Part shown: one piece after another, positions 36,053 through 46,616 of the stretch | Position numbering within the stretch: position 1 is the first letter of the stretch | Layout of the letters: each line of letters begins with the position of its first letter | Origin: Girardinichthys multiradiatus | Lineage: Eukaryota > Chordata > Actinopteri > Cyprinodontiformes > Goodeidae | Assembly: GCF_021462225.1 (NCBI RefSeq) | Contig: NC_061811.1 | Coordinates: 7,589,663 to 7,653,662 of the forward strand | Length of the DNA: 64,000 nt | Reading direction: 5' to 3' | The notes under the pieces: generated by a model | What the model was told of the DNA's origin: nothing | Seen by the model: the letters and a program-made list of their open reading frames with translations, nothing else | Databases searched by the model: none | Position numbers and translations under genes: made by a program

Positions 36053-39000
36053 ATGACCCTTGGCTTTGTTCTAATTTTTTTCCTGTGTACGAGCACAGGT
36101 AAGTAAAAATGTGTCAGTTTGTAAAAAGCAAGGAAGAAAGTGAAATGGACTGAAATTGGTTTGATGCTTTTTAATTTGTTTTTGGTTTCTTTTCAGTCAC
36201 AGTCCAGGCAGGTATGTCCTCGACTGAAAATTACTCGACAACCACAGCTACAACATCAGGTACTACAGAGTTGGACTTGTTTCTCCATTTAAAAGTAGCT
36301 TGATAATTTAAACCAAGCTACTGAGGTTTAAAGCAGTAGAGATTTGTATTATCGTAACAAATGTTGGATGGATCTGGGCTTCAGAATTTTCACCTTTATA
36401 TAGACAAACTCATTATGAATGTTTTACATAATAAATACAGGTTTCCTACGCATGACAAAATATGGAATCTGTTTTTGGGGAAAAGAAAACTAAGTAATGA
36501 ATAATGTTTTAGTTAGCAGACTTTTTGGTATTTGATTGAAAGGGGGAAAATAGTCATTGCTGAAACATTATGTGCTTTCCACATAAATTTTTATCATTGT
36601 CTTTTATCTTTAATTACCAACATCACAACTTGTTCAAGTTGCTAAGGCTACATCCGCACAGCAGGTAAATGCGACCCATATTCTACTTTTTAATGGCCGT
36701 CAGAACAGCCCATTTCCAATTTCTGTCACCTCCAAAGAAATCTGAATTGTTCCACTTCCATATGTGGTACTAAATCAGACACATATCCAATAGTTTTCAA
36801 AGCATCCGCAGTCTGAATGGTCATGTCGCAATTCATCTGCGTTTTACGTCATTAACTCGGCTCCAACTAGCATCCACACCAAAGAGTGTGCTGCTGTGTG
36901 ACGTCTACATTCCTCTTCTTCTTCGCATGTGGGTCACTGTGGGGTCATTACCCGTTCAGAATGAAATTTGATGGCGGTCAAAGTCAAATAGTAGTGTGGA
37001 CCACCAGAAAAAAAAAAACTGGATTTCAGTGAAAAATCTGAATTGGACATCAAGATCTGCTGTGTGGACATTGTCTAAGAGAACCCACAGTTAAATGTCT
37101 ATTTAATAATTTTAAGAAAATGTGCAGTTTCCCTTCTTCCTTTGTTTATAGAAACCCCATCCAAAACAAGGTTTTAAACCAGCAATGAAACAGTGAAAGA
37201 ATCTCTATTTAATGTTGGATAATCCATTCTAAGCATTAAACATTTTGAAGTAAAAGCTAATTAAAGGTAATCAAGGTGCAAAAGTAGTGAAATAGCCCCT
37301 TATCAAACTACTAAATTAGTAGTGAATGTAAATGTAGTTAACTTTTCTACAGTTAAGTCAAAATGTCTTTGTAGAATCACAGGTCTAGTCAAAACATCGT
37401 ATCCCCATTGTTATTGGCCAGGTTATCTATAAAACATATATAACTTTCCCAGGTTGTTCGGATCCTTTATCCAAATTCTAGAAACTGGTGAAGATTCCTC
37501 AGAAATGGGACTGAACCAAAAGTTTGAAGTTCAAATAAAGTTAATTGTTTTATTTTAACTTGGAAAATCAGAAAGTTTAAATTAATCAGGCATGACTTTA
37601 AATATTGGTTCCTAATAGGGCTACGCAATATTAGGAAAACTTGAAATAATAATGTGTTGCATCAAAAACACATCAACTTAGCTAAACGGTGTTAATATCT
37701 TTATGTTTTGGATTCATTGCAAACACAAAGCCTAGAAAGGGAGTAGTTTATCTAGATTTTTAAAAAAAAGGAAAAAGAAATGCATTATTTACAACTCAAC
37801 AGCATAATATTATTAAAGTCAATGCATGTGACTACATGTAGAAACAACTTTGTTGTAGTTTCCTAATGGTTTTACCAGAGCACCCTGATGTCCTGAAATG
37901 CACCTGAAAGAGTGATTATTATCAAGTACTTGTTGACATCCACGCAGTTCTTTGCCATATCGATACTGCAAACAGTGATAATGTGGCAACTTTGATATTT
38001 AAAATAGATTGAATGTGGAAAAAGCCTTATTCATGAGATAGTTATGTTGTTGATGTTTACTGAAACTTAGTCTAAAGAAGAGGTCCAAATAGTATGATTT
38101 CTCTTTGTATTGGCTGTACAACTATCTGTCTGTCTGTCTGTCTGAGTACACAAGAAAGACACCAAGCTATAGTATTTCATTTTAGAGTTTGTTTAAGCAT
38201 GTAAGGAAATTGTTTATAGTCAGAAAACACAGCTTTTCAGCACAATCTCATGATGAAGACCCAAGAAGACTCTTGTTCACAAACCAGAAATGAGAAATGG
38301 TTGGGTTTTGTCTGAAAGTTTCCTATATTTCAAGAATTATCCAATAAAAACAATTAAAGATAGCAGGGTAGTTTTGATGTTTAAAGTAGATAAGAACGTC
38401 ATACAGTACAGTGATGATTTATGTGAAAAATACTAAGTATCCATTCTGAAATGGGAATTATAAGAAGTAATGACAGGTCTTAACCATCCTATTATCTGAC
38501 AAGATCACTAACAAGGAAAGATAAATGTCTGTATGCTGTGGAGACCATGACGCTTTGGTCTGAATAAATAAATTGCATTTAGAAATTAAATTGTGAAAAA
38601 AACACTGCTGTATTATAATTATTTATGAAAATAGTCTGTTTGTCTTATCTCTTGTTTCTTTCCACCATAGGGTTAACAACAACAATGAAGCTGGTTGCAC
38701 TGAATCTTATGGCCACACCAGACTACCCAGTTGCTGCAGGTCAACGTGTCAAACTATCATGCAATACAACAAACCCGTCACAAACCATTACATGGCAGAG
38801 GTATCACCTTCAAAGTGAGACCTGGGAAAATGTAAGCATGGGTAATGTACTGATCCTCACCCAGCCTCAAGAAAGTGGCAAGTACCGGTGTGAGACCCAC
38901 AATACTTTGAATGTATTGATCGTGAGCCAGAATCATAATGTTTTCATCGTCTCCATACCAACAACAGGTCGGTTGTTTTTCATTTTTTAAATAACCTTTC

Positions 39001-42000
39001 CTCCATTATTTCCTGATATTCCATAATGCCACTAAAAAGCATCTAATTGGTTGGGTTAGATTCGAGAATTACTTTAATTATATGTTCAATTGATACAGAG
39101 GTACTGGAAGTGGTTCAACGTTTTCCTGCTTGTTAACTGCAAGAGAAAAATCCAGGATCAATGTTGAAAATTACAGGTGCATCTCAGAAAATCATTGAAA
39201 AGAGATTTTATTTTATCTAGTTAAAAGCGTGAACCTTTTTGGATTTGTTACACACAGAGGTGTATTTTAAACATTCTATGGCTAATGAGAACCCAAAGTT
39301 CAGTCTCTCAGAAAACTATTTTGCATAAGATTTTTTCAATTCTGTCAAGTTGTTTGATCTGTGTTTCTCCACTCAAACGAGTTACAACAGAGCCGTTTCA
39401 GCTGAATTTCACTCAATTACCAAACAATCTTACTTTCTTGTTTTATTTATTTTCAGGCCCAAATTGACAGGAATTTTGCAGGTGAAAAACCTTCAAACAA
39501 ATAATAAAGAAACAAAAGTGTGTAGAATAATGTACCGCATTTGTTGTGTAAATAAGACAACTTTAAAAAAAATCAATACAGGTTTTCTCCCACCTGTTTT
39601 TTCTCACAACAAATCTATACATATTTAAAATGTTGATGATTTTGGACAAAGACATATAGACATATATATACAATTTGTTTTATCGTACTTTGAGCCAAGG
39701 TGAAAATGCTCATGCCTTCTATTAAACCTCCTTTGCTAGCGTGAGTTGATTTTACATAAACACAACTACAACAAATGAGACAACTTAGAAAGCTTTGTTG
39801 CCAGTAAGGCAGGTTTCCTACCCTTGCTGTGGCTCATACATGCACCTCTGAACTTCTGACCAGCCTCTCATCATCGCTCCAGATATTCTGAATTACTGCA
39901 GATGTAATTCTCCTTACCTTCTTCTACCTATTTTGCTATCATATTTACCTCTAGGGCCGTGTTCCTTCGCTATGCTGCCCCCTTTAAGCAACCTAAGGTG
40001 AATGTTTAGCTATTTCGGCACCCGTTTTCTTTCTTCTTTTTTTCAAACCCAGTGCACTGGGCTTAAATATTCACCCAAAATGTCAAATAATATTTCAAAG
40101 GGGGTGCATTTTGATGAGATCAGACCTTTAACTTCAACGCATCATCATTTATTTTATCTACAGCATTACACTTATAACATAACAGGCATGCTTAAAATCC
40201 ATCAAGCAGTTCTTGAAAATATATAAAACAAATATATTAAAAATATAATAATTTTTTACAGAAACACTGAAAAGCCAGAAGAATTTTTGTTCATAATGCC
40301 AATAAACGAATTATTTCACTTTATGTCATTCAACGAGTGCAAAATTATGTTTAATTTTAACATTTACATTTTAACAAAAAAATTTTTTTTTAATAAAAAA
40401 TTTTACATTTAACAATGGTAAAGCATCAAACACACTCTTAACCATTTTGCAAAACTAAATATGCTGGCTCCCACCTCAGAGCCTGCGCTGGTTAGGCTGG
40501 GACTGAGGGTGCGGGGATGGCCTGGTGATCCCTGGCCATCCCTGGCGGTCTTGCTGCCAGGGGTTGGTGGAGGCCCTGAGTCGCCGGAGGGACCAGTTCA
40601 CGGGCTTGGCCTCCACGTCATCTGGAAATCAAGTTCTCAGAGTCTGGAGGAAGACTGGAGAGGATATAAGTTAAAACTGTATAATACTGTTTGCAGGTTT
40701 AATTATTTTATTTGAATGATGAATAAATTAACTTGATTATTCTAGTTTATCAATATACACATCTAATGCTGCCTACAATAAAATCATCCAAATACTCCTT
40801 AAATTGTGAGCAAGATGGCGCCGACGATGGCAGCCTCGGAGCTTCGCTCTCTTTGTTTTTGTATTTTGTGTGTTTTTATGTTTTTCGAGCCACAGTACTG
40901 TGGTCTCGGGCCACAATCATGTGGTCTCATTCAGTATAGAGGAACTTCTCAACATCAGAGAGTCCTCTCTTGGGATTTTTTTCACCATCTTTTATCAATC
41001 CGAGGTTCACTGAGCTCCTAGCAAGCGGAGCTGCGGCGCTGTATGGGATACTGCGCAGGAAGCGTCGGAGGGGGAAACGTGCTGGGGCGCTGGTAAAGCT
41101 CCGCAAAAGAGGACTTCGCACACCACTGCCTTCAATCCACCTGGCAAATGTCCGCTCTCTAAACAACAAGATGGACGAGCTGCTTCTCCTCACTGGTAAA
41201 AACTCAGACCTCCGCGGATCAGCGGTTCTCTGCTTCACCGAGACATGGCTGAGTGAAAACATCCCGGACCGCGCACTGCTGCTCAGAGCGGATCGCAGTG
41301 CGGAGCTATCGGGGAAGAAGCGAGGAGGCGGAATCTGCTTTTATATAAATGAAGGTTGGTGCAGAGACATAAAAGTGCTGGGAAAAACATGTAGTCCAGA
41401 TCTGGAGTCATTTTCCATAATCTGTAAACCATTTATTCACCGAGAGAGTTTTCCTCGTTTATAATAATTGGCTCATATTGTCCACCTCCTGGCTGCACTT
41501 CTGCCGCGGAAAAACATCTCGCTGAGATGATTACAGACATGGAGAAAAAATACACGGACCACCAGAGACAAAAACACACTGGACCATTGTTACACAGCTT
41601 TAAAGGACTCATATCATGCTGTTACCAGGGCTGCTCTGGGTTTTTCGGATCATTGTCTAATCCACCTCATCCCAACCTACAGACAGAGACTAAGAGCTTC
41701 CAAACCCAAGGTTCACACTGTTAAGAAGTGGACTGAGGAATCACAGCAGATACTACAGGCCTGCTTTGAATGCACAGACTGGACTGTTTTTGAAACTTCA
41801 GCCACTGATCTAAACCAACGAACTGATGTGGTGACATCATACATCAGTTTCTGTGAGGACATGTGTGTGCAGACCAAAACCTTCTGCATCTTTGGGAATA
41901 ACAAGCCACACCTCAGGAATCTGCGCAGGGAAAAGGAAGAAGCTCACAGCAGTGGAGATTGGACGCGGTACAGGCAGGCCAGGAACAGACTAACAAAGGA

Positions 42001-45000
42001 GATCAAAGCATCCAAGAGAAGCTACAGTGAGAAGCTTAAGAACAGCCTTTCTACTGGTGATGCTTCGGCTGTATGGACTGGTTTGAGAAACCTGACTGCC
42101 CATAGGAGCCCCCCACCCATCCTGAACAGAGTCGTCTCCTGGCCAACCGTCTGACATGACAAGAAGCCATTCACACCTCAAATCATCCCCTCTACATCCC
42201 ATTCAGGAACAAGTTCTTCCCACAAAGCTACCAACCCCCTACCTTCAGATCCTCTGCCTGCCCTAAAGATCTCCGAGGAAGATGTAAACAGGCTCTTTCA
42301 GCGCATGAAAACAAAGAAAGCTGGAGGACCTGATAACGTCTCCCCATCATGCCTGAAAGCCTACGCACATCAACTTGCTCCGATCTTCACAAGGATCTTC
42401 AACACGTCACTGGAGAAATGTGAGGTCACCTCCTGCCTCAAACGATCCACCATCATCCCGGTTCCCAAGAAACCCACCATCGTAGGATTAAATGACTACA
42501 AGCCTATAGCCCTGACGTCTGTGGTCATGAAATCCTTTGAGCCTCCACCTGTCAGTGGATCAACAGCTTCCTGACGGACCGACAGCAGCAGGTGAGACTG
42601 GGGAGCATCTTCTCCCGATCCAGATCATTAAGTACTGGTGCCCCCCAAGGGTGTGTTCTATCCCCACTCCTCTTCTCTCTGTACACAAATGACTGCACCT
42701 CATTGGACTCGACCGTGAAACTCCTGAAGTTTGCACATGACACCACTGTCATCGGACTGATCCAGGACGGTGATGAGTCTGCATACAGACAGCAGGTGGA
42801 TCGGCTGGTACACTGGTGCGGTCAGAACTACCTTGAACTGAACCCACTCAAGACTGTGGAAATGGTGGTGGACTTTCGAAGAACACCACCCTCATACACC
42901 CCCCTCACCATCATCAACAATACTGTATCGGCCGTGGACCACTTCAGGTTCTTAGGAACCAACATCTCTGAGGACCTGAGATGGTCTTCACACATAGACA
43001 CTGTTCGAAAGAAGGCCCAGCAGAGACTGTACTTCCTGAGGCAACTCAAGAAGATCAACCTTCCACAGGAGCTGTTGGTCATCTTCTACACTGCCATCAT
43101 TCAGTCTGTCCTGTCTTCGTCCATTTCAGTGTGGTTTGGCTCATCCACAAAACAGGACAGGTCCAGACTGCAACAAATAATCAGGAATGCAGAGAGAATA
43201 ATCAGGGCTGACCTTCCCTCCATCCAGGACTTATACAGGTCTAGGGTCAGAAAAAGAACTGCTAAAATCTCTGCAGACCCCACACACCCTGCACATAAAC
43301 TGTTTAGAGCTTTACCTTCAGGCCGCCGCTACAGAGCACTGTTCACTAAAACCAGCCGCCACAGAGACAGTTTCTTCCCCCGGGCTGTTTCTCTGATGAA
43401 CATTTAATAGAGTACAGAACAACAGCATACAGATGTTGCAAATGCACCTTTTTATTTATATATGTGTATATTTGTATATTGTATGTATGTATATTCTGTA
43501 ATGCAAAAACAAAACCAAAGAGCAAAGTGTACCGGAGTCAAATTCCTTGTTTGTATGTACGAACTTGGCAATAAAGCTGATTCTGATTCTGAAATTAAGA
43601 TAATAAACTACAGGTCCTTCTCAAAATATTAGCATATTGTGATAAAGTTCATTATTTTCCATAATGTCATGATGAAAATGTAACATTCATATATTTTAGA
43701 TTCATGGCACACTAACTGAAATATTTCAGGTTTTTTATTGTCTTAATACGGATGATTTTGGCATACAGCTCATGAAAACCCAAAATTCCTATCTCACAAA
43801 ATTAGCATATCATTAAAAGGGTCTCTAAACGAGCTATGAACCTAATCATCTGAATCAACGAGTTAACTCTAAACACCTGCAAAAGATTCCTGAGGACTTT
43901 AAAACTCCCAGCCTGGTTCATCACTCAAAACCCCAATCATGGGTAAGACCGCCGACCTGACTGCTGTCCAGAAGGCCATTATTGACACCCTCAAGCAAGA
44001 GGGTAAGACACAGAAAGAAATTTCTGAACGAATAGGCTGTTCCCAGAGTGCTGTATCAAGGCACCTCAGTGGGAAGTCTGTGGGAAGGAAAAAGTGTATC
44101 AGAAAACGCTGCACAACGAGAAGAGGTGACCGGACCCTGAGGAAGATTGTGGAGAAGGGCCGATTCCAGACCTTGGGGGACCTGCGGAAGCAGTGGACTG
44201 AGTCTGGAGTAGAAACATCCAGAGCCACCGTGCACAGGCGTGTGCAGGAAATGGGCTACAGGTGCCGCATTCTCCAGGTCAAACCACTTTTGAACCAGAA
44301 ACAGCGGCAGAAGCGCCTGACCTGGGCTACAGAGAAGCAGCACTGGACTGTTGCTCAGTGGTCCAAAGTACTTTTTTCGGATGAAAGCAAATTCTGCATG
44401 TCATTTGGAAATCAAGGTGCCAGAGTCTGGAGGAAGACTGGGGAGAAGGAAATGCCAAAATGCCAGAAGTCCAGTGTCAAGTACCCACAGTCAGTGATGG
44501 TCTGGGGTGCTGTGTCAGCTGCTGGTTTTGGTCCACTGTATTTTATCAAGGGCAGGGTCAATGCAGCTAGCTATCAGGAGATTTTGGAGCACTTCATGCT
44601 TCCATCTGCTGAAAAGCTTTATGGAGATGAAGATTTCATTTTTCAGCACGACCTGGCACCTGCTCACACTGCCAAAACCACTGGTAAATGGTTTACTGAC
44701 CATGGTATCACTGTGCTCAATTGGCCTGCCAACTCTCCTGACCTGAACCCCATAGAGAATCTGTGGGATATTGTGAAGAGAACGTTGAGAGACTCAAGAC
44801 CCAACACTCTGGATGAGCTAAAGGCCGCTATCGAAGCATCCTGGGCCTCCATAAGACCTCAGCAGTGCCACAGGCTGATTGCCTCCATGCCACGCCGCAT
44901 TGAAGCAGTCATTTCTCCAAAGGATTCCCGACCAAGTATTGAGTGCATAACTGTACATGATTATTTGAAGGTTGATGTTTTTTGTATTAAAAACACTTTT

Positions 45001-45820
45001 CTTTTATTGGTCGGATGAAATATGCTAATTTTGTGAGATAGGAATTTTGGGTTTTCATGAGCTGTATGCTAAAATCATCCGTATTAAGACAATAAAAGAC
45101 CTGAAATATTTCAGTTAGTGTGCAATTAATCTAAAATATATGAAAGTTAAAATTTCATCATTACATTATGGAAAATAATTAACTTTATAACAATATGCTA
45201 ATATTTTGAGAAGGACCTGTATAACAATAACTGAGCCACACTGAAAAATCTCCAGAACTAAAACATGCAGATGAGCTTTAACCTTATTCTCTGTTTTCAT
45301 GTCTGTTGTGACATTAAAACGTAAAGCCTTTGTCTCTGTTAACGAGCTGTTTCGCAATTTTGCTGCCATAGGAGAGAATATAGGAAAAGCGGCTCTGGTC
45401 CTTTCTGTTCTGATCTTGATTGCCACCATTGCTGGTGTTCTGTTGCTGTTTTGGAAAAGATCTAATGACGATCTGAGCGCTTTGAACGCTCCAAAGAAAG
45501 GTAAAGAGAACTGCTGACCACTTCTGGTTGAGTCAAAGTATTATTTAAATCATCTGTGGATCATTAAAATTTATTAATTTTCTATTAGATGTTCCTGCAC
45601 CATCTGTAGTGATCCCAAAGTGAGTCCTACACCAATATTTCATTCTATCCGAGTAAAAATGTGCCAAGAATAATCAAAAATTTGTCTTCACAGGGTTTTG
45701 CCACCAAAGGATGATCCTGATGGCGATGTGTACATGAACTACACAAGCACTACGCAAGCCTACTCTGACCTCAATCCAGCCAACATGACAGGGGATGACT
45801 GTTACTCCACTCTGTCATAA
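36053..45820 (+). CDS. Single-Ig-domain type I membrane receptor, six exons, unnamed
   Basis: Exons 36053-36098, 36197-36259, 38671-38967, 45372-45500, 45589-45619 and 45694-45820 are bounded by AG/GT sites. Phases fit (1,1,1,1,2), giving 230 residues. Exon 1 is a hydrophobic signal peptide (MTLGFVLIFFLCTST). Exon 2 is a Thr/Ser-rich stalk. Exon 3 is one Ig domain in a symmetrical phase-1 exon, with KLSC, an ITW core Trp and the ESGKYRC second-Cys motif. Exon 4 is an uncharged transmembrane helix (AALVLSVLILIATIAGVLLL) ending in WKR. Exons 5-6 form a tail of about 55 residues with YMNY, AYSDL and CYSTL tyrosines. Tyrosine tails of this kind recruit SH2 proteins, so signalling at a leukocyte surface is likely but inferred. 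Intron 3 holds a LINE and a Tc1 element. Orthology is unknown. The donor at 38968 (gtcggt) is weak, and an alternative exon in intron 3 cannot be excluded. Confidence 0.8.
36647..37080. mobile_element. Non-autonomous DNA element in intron 2
   Basis: The left end 'gctacatccgcacagcaggt' and the reverse complement of the right end ('gacaatgtccacacagcaga') form imperfect inverted termini around about 400 bp without coding capacity. The look is hAT-like, but target duplication was not resolved. Confidence 0.5.
37081..38670. other. Rest of intron 2 of the Ig-receptor gene
   Basis: AT-rich intronic DNA with a short TCTG tetranucleotide run at about 38124-38143. No further exon was recognised. Confidence 0.5.
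39175..39560. mobile_element. Tc1-type terminal fragment in intron 3
   Basis: 'acaggtgcatctcagaaaat' begins after TA and is followed by sequence like the long terminal repeats of a common teleost Tc1 family ('ctaatgagaacccaaagttc' near 39282). No transposase and no clear right end. Confidence 0.5.
39561..40454. other. Intron 3, AT-rich, nothing recognised
   Basis: Contains poly-A and poly-T runs near 40370-40400; no exon supported. Confidence 0.45.
40455..40700. repeat. GC-rich block in intron 3, probable repeat
   Basis: An abrupt GC-rich stretch, rich in CCTGG/GGCCT motifs, sits inside AT-rich intron. It has the texture of the GC-rich block at 866-960, so it may be a LINE untranslated region. 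No domain is encoded. Confidence 0.35.
40806..43593 (+). mobile_element. L2/CR1-group LINE, internally deleted, in intron 3
   Basis: 40806-40860 is a 5'-end-like GC-rich start. 40970-41464 encodes an apurinic-type endonuclease N-terminus ('LANVRSLNNKMDELLLL', 'CFTETWLSENIPD', 'RGGGICFYIN'). 42305-42540 encodes the RT beginning ('KAGGPDNVSPSCLKAYA', 'STIIPVPKKP', 'LNDYKPIALTSVVMKSFE'). From 42547 the C-terminal RT continues ('GAPQGCVLSPLLFSLYTND', 'KLLKFAHDTTVIGL', 'VVDFRRTPP') to MNI-stop at 43407. Deletions remove the endonuclease C-terminal part and an RT block around 42541; several frames are broken and the usual FADD-type box reads FAHDT. The tail 'ctgattctgattctga' ends at about 43593. 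The same family lies inverted at 5587-6429. Confidence 0.85.
43611..45219 (+). mobile_element. Complete Tc1/mariner element, family B (copy B2)
   Basis: A 1609-bp element flanked by TA at 43609-43610 and 45220-45221. The inverted terminal repeats are about 200 bp each (43611-43810 and 45020-45219), with outer ends 'caggtccttctcaaaatatt' in both and only scattered differences along their length. One long open transposase frame lies between them. It sits 18 bp after the LINE tail, inside intron 3 of the Ig-receptor gene and on the same strand. Both ends plus an open gene make it the only structurally complete autonomous-type element in the window. Confidence 0.93.
43939..45018 (+). CDS. Tc1-family DD34E transposase, open frame
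   Basis: 359 codons, slightly longer than the usual ~340 of Tc1 transposases. N-terminal helix-turn-helix at about residues 20-45 (TQKEISERIGCSQSAVSRHL), a basic GRKK-type segment at 49-60, and a second DNA-binding helix region around 65-105. The catalytic domain has Asp148 (LFSDES), Asp238 (FQHDLAPAH) and Glu273 (NPIENLW). Asp238 to Glu273 leaves 34 residues between, the DD34E signature. The ATG follows 'ccccaatc' with a reasonable context. No internal stop or frameshift is seen. Such enzymes cut and paste their element at TA sites in the nucleus. The C-terminal tail after 'SPKDSRPS' extends into the right terminal repeat zone and may be a readthrough of the original stop. Activity cannot be judged from sequence. 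Confidence 0.9.
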   Translation: MGKTADLTAVQKAIIDTLKQEGKTQKEISERIGCSQSAVSRHLSGKSVGRKKCIRKRCTTRRGDRTLRKIVEKGRFQTLGDLRKQWTESGVETSRATVHRRVQEMGYRCRILQVKPLLNQKQRQKRLTWATEKQHWTVAQWSKVLFSDESKFCMSFGNQGARVWRKTGEKEMPKCQKSSVKYPQSVMVWGAVSAAGFGPLYFIKGRVNAASYQEILEHFMLPSAEKLYGDEDFIFQHDLAPAHTAKTTGKWFTDHGITVLNWPANSPDLNPIENLWDIVKRTLRDSRPNTLDELKAAIEASWASIRPQQCHRLIASMPRRIEAVISPKDSRPSIECITVHDYLKVDVFCIKNTFLLLVG

Positions 45821-46060
45821 AAAATTGGTTGCTGTAGTTACGCAGAGCTCTGCTGCGCTGTGTGAACTTACTTGTCGCATTTTTCTGCAATGTCAGTGTG
45901 GTGAAAATGTTTTTGTTGATTTCTTTTTCTTTTTAAACAGATGTGCAGTCATCTTCAAGCTGTCTTGCTCGGTTCGCGTTGCTTAAAAAATCTGTAATTA
46001 ATCTTAAAATCCACAACATGCACCTCAGATAAAAAAGAAGTTTATTAAAAGTTTCAGACG
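45821..46060 (+). other. 3' UTR of the Ig-receptor gene (predicted)
   Basis: Follows the TAA at 45818-45820. An ATTAAA-type polyadenylation signal lies at about 46043-46048. The end is a prediction only. Confidence 0.45.
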
Positions 46061-46616
46061 TACGATTTTGTTTGCTTGCTTTTTAAGATCCCTATCTTTT
46101 TGGGAAGAAACGTGTGGGTACAACTTCACTGATTTTAAAATAGGTCTAAATTGACATCATAGTTTACAGGATTTACAACCCTTTCAGATTTCTTCTGGAT
46201 TTGCTTTTTCAGAGTATCAGAGTATCTTTCTCTATTAAAATGTGTTTGAGGACCTGAAACATATAAGCCAAAGAAATCAGTGGAGGAAATGTTACAATAT
46301 CAGAAGAGGGGAAATATTTCTGAAGCAAACTTAATCAGGAAGCATTTCATTTTCACCTATATTTTATCCATATAATGCTTGTGAAATACCTGCTCATAGT
46401 TTGTCAAGGTTCTAAATAACAAATGTCAAGATTCAAAAAATTTATCTGTGGATCATTGACTAGGTTAACCAAAATAAATTCACTTCTGTTTTTGGTGCCT
46501 ACAGGAAGAATAGAAATATGGTGCAATTCGCAGCACAGTTCCTAGAATAGAAAAAGCGATTTTATACAGTACGTGAGGTTAGTTTGCATAGTTTTTATTG
46601 CATCTTACTAATGTAC

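Noticed and set aside
39285..39628. Frames in intron 3 as an alternative Ig exon
   Set aside because: Sequence matches a Tc1-type terminal repeat; no Cys-Trp-Cys pattern.
45299..45517. Plus-strand frame beginning at an ATG at 45299 as a separate small membrane protein
   Set aside because: It is the TM exon of the Ig-receptor gene plus preceding intron; the acceptor at 45370-45371 and matching phase explain it better.
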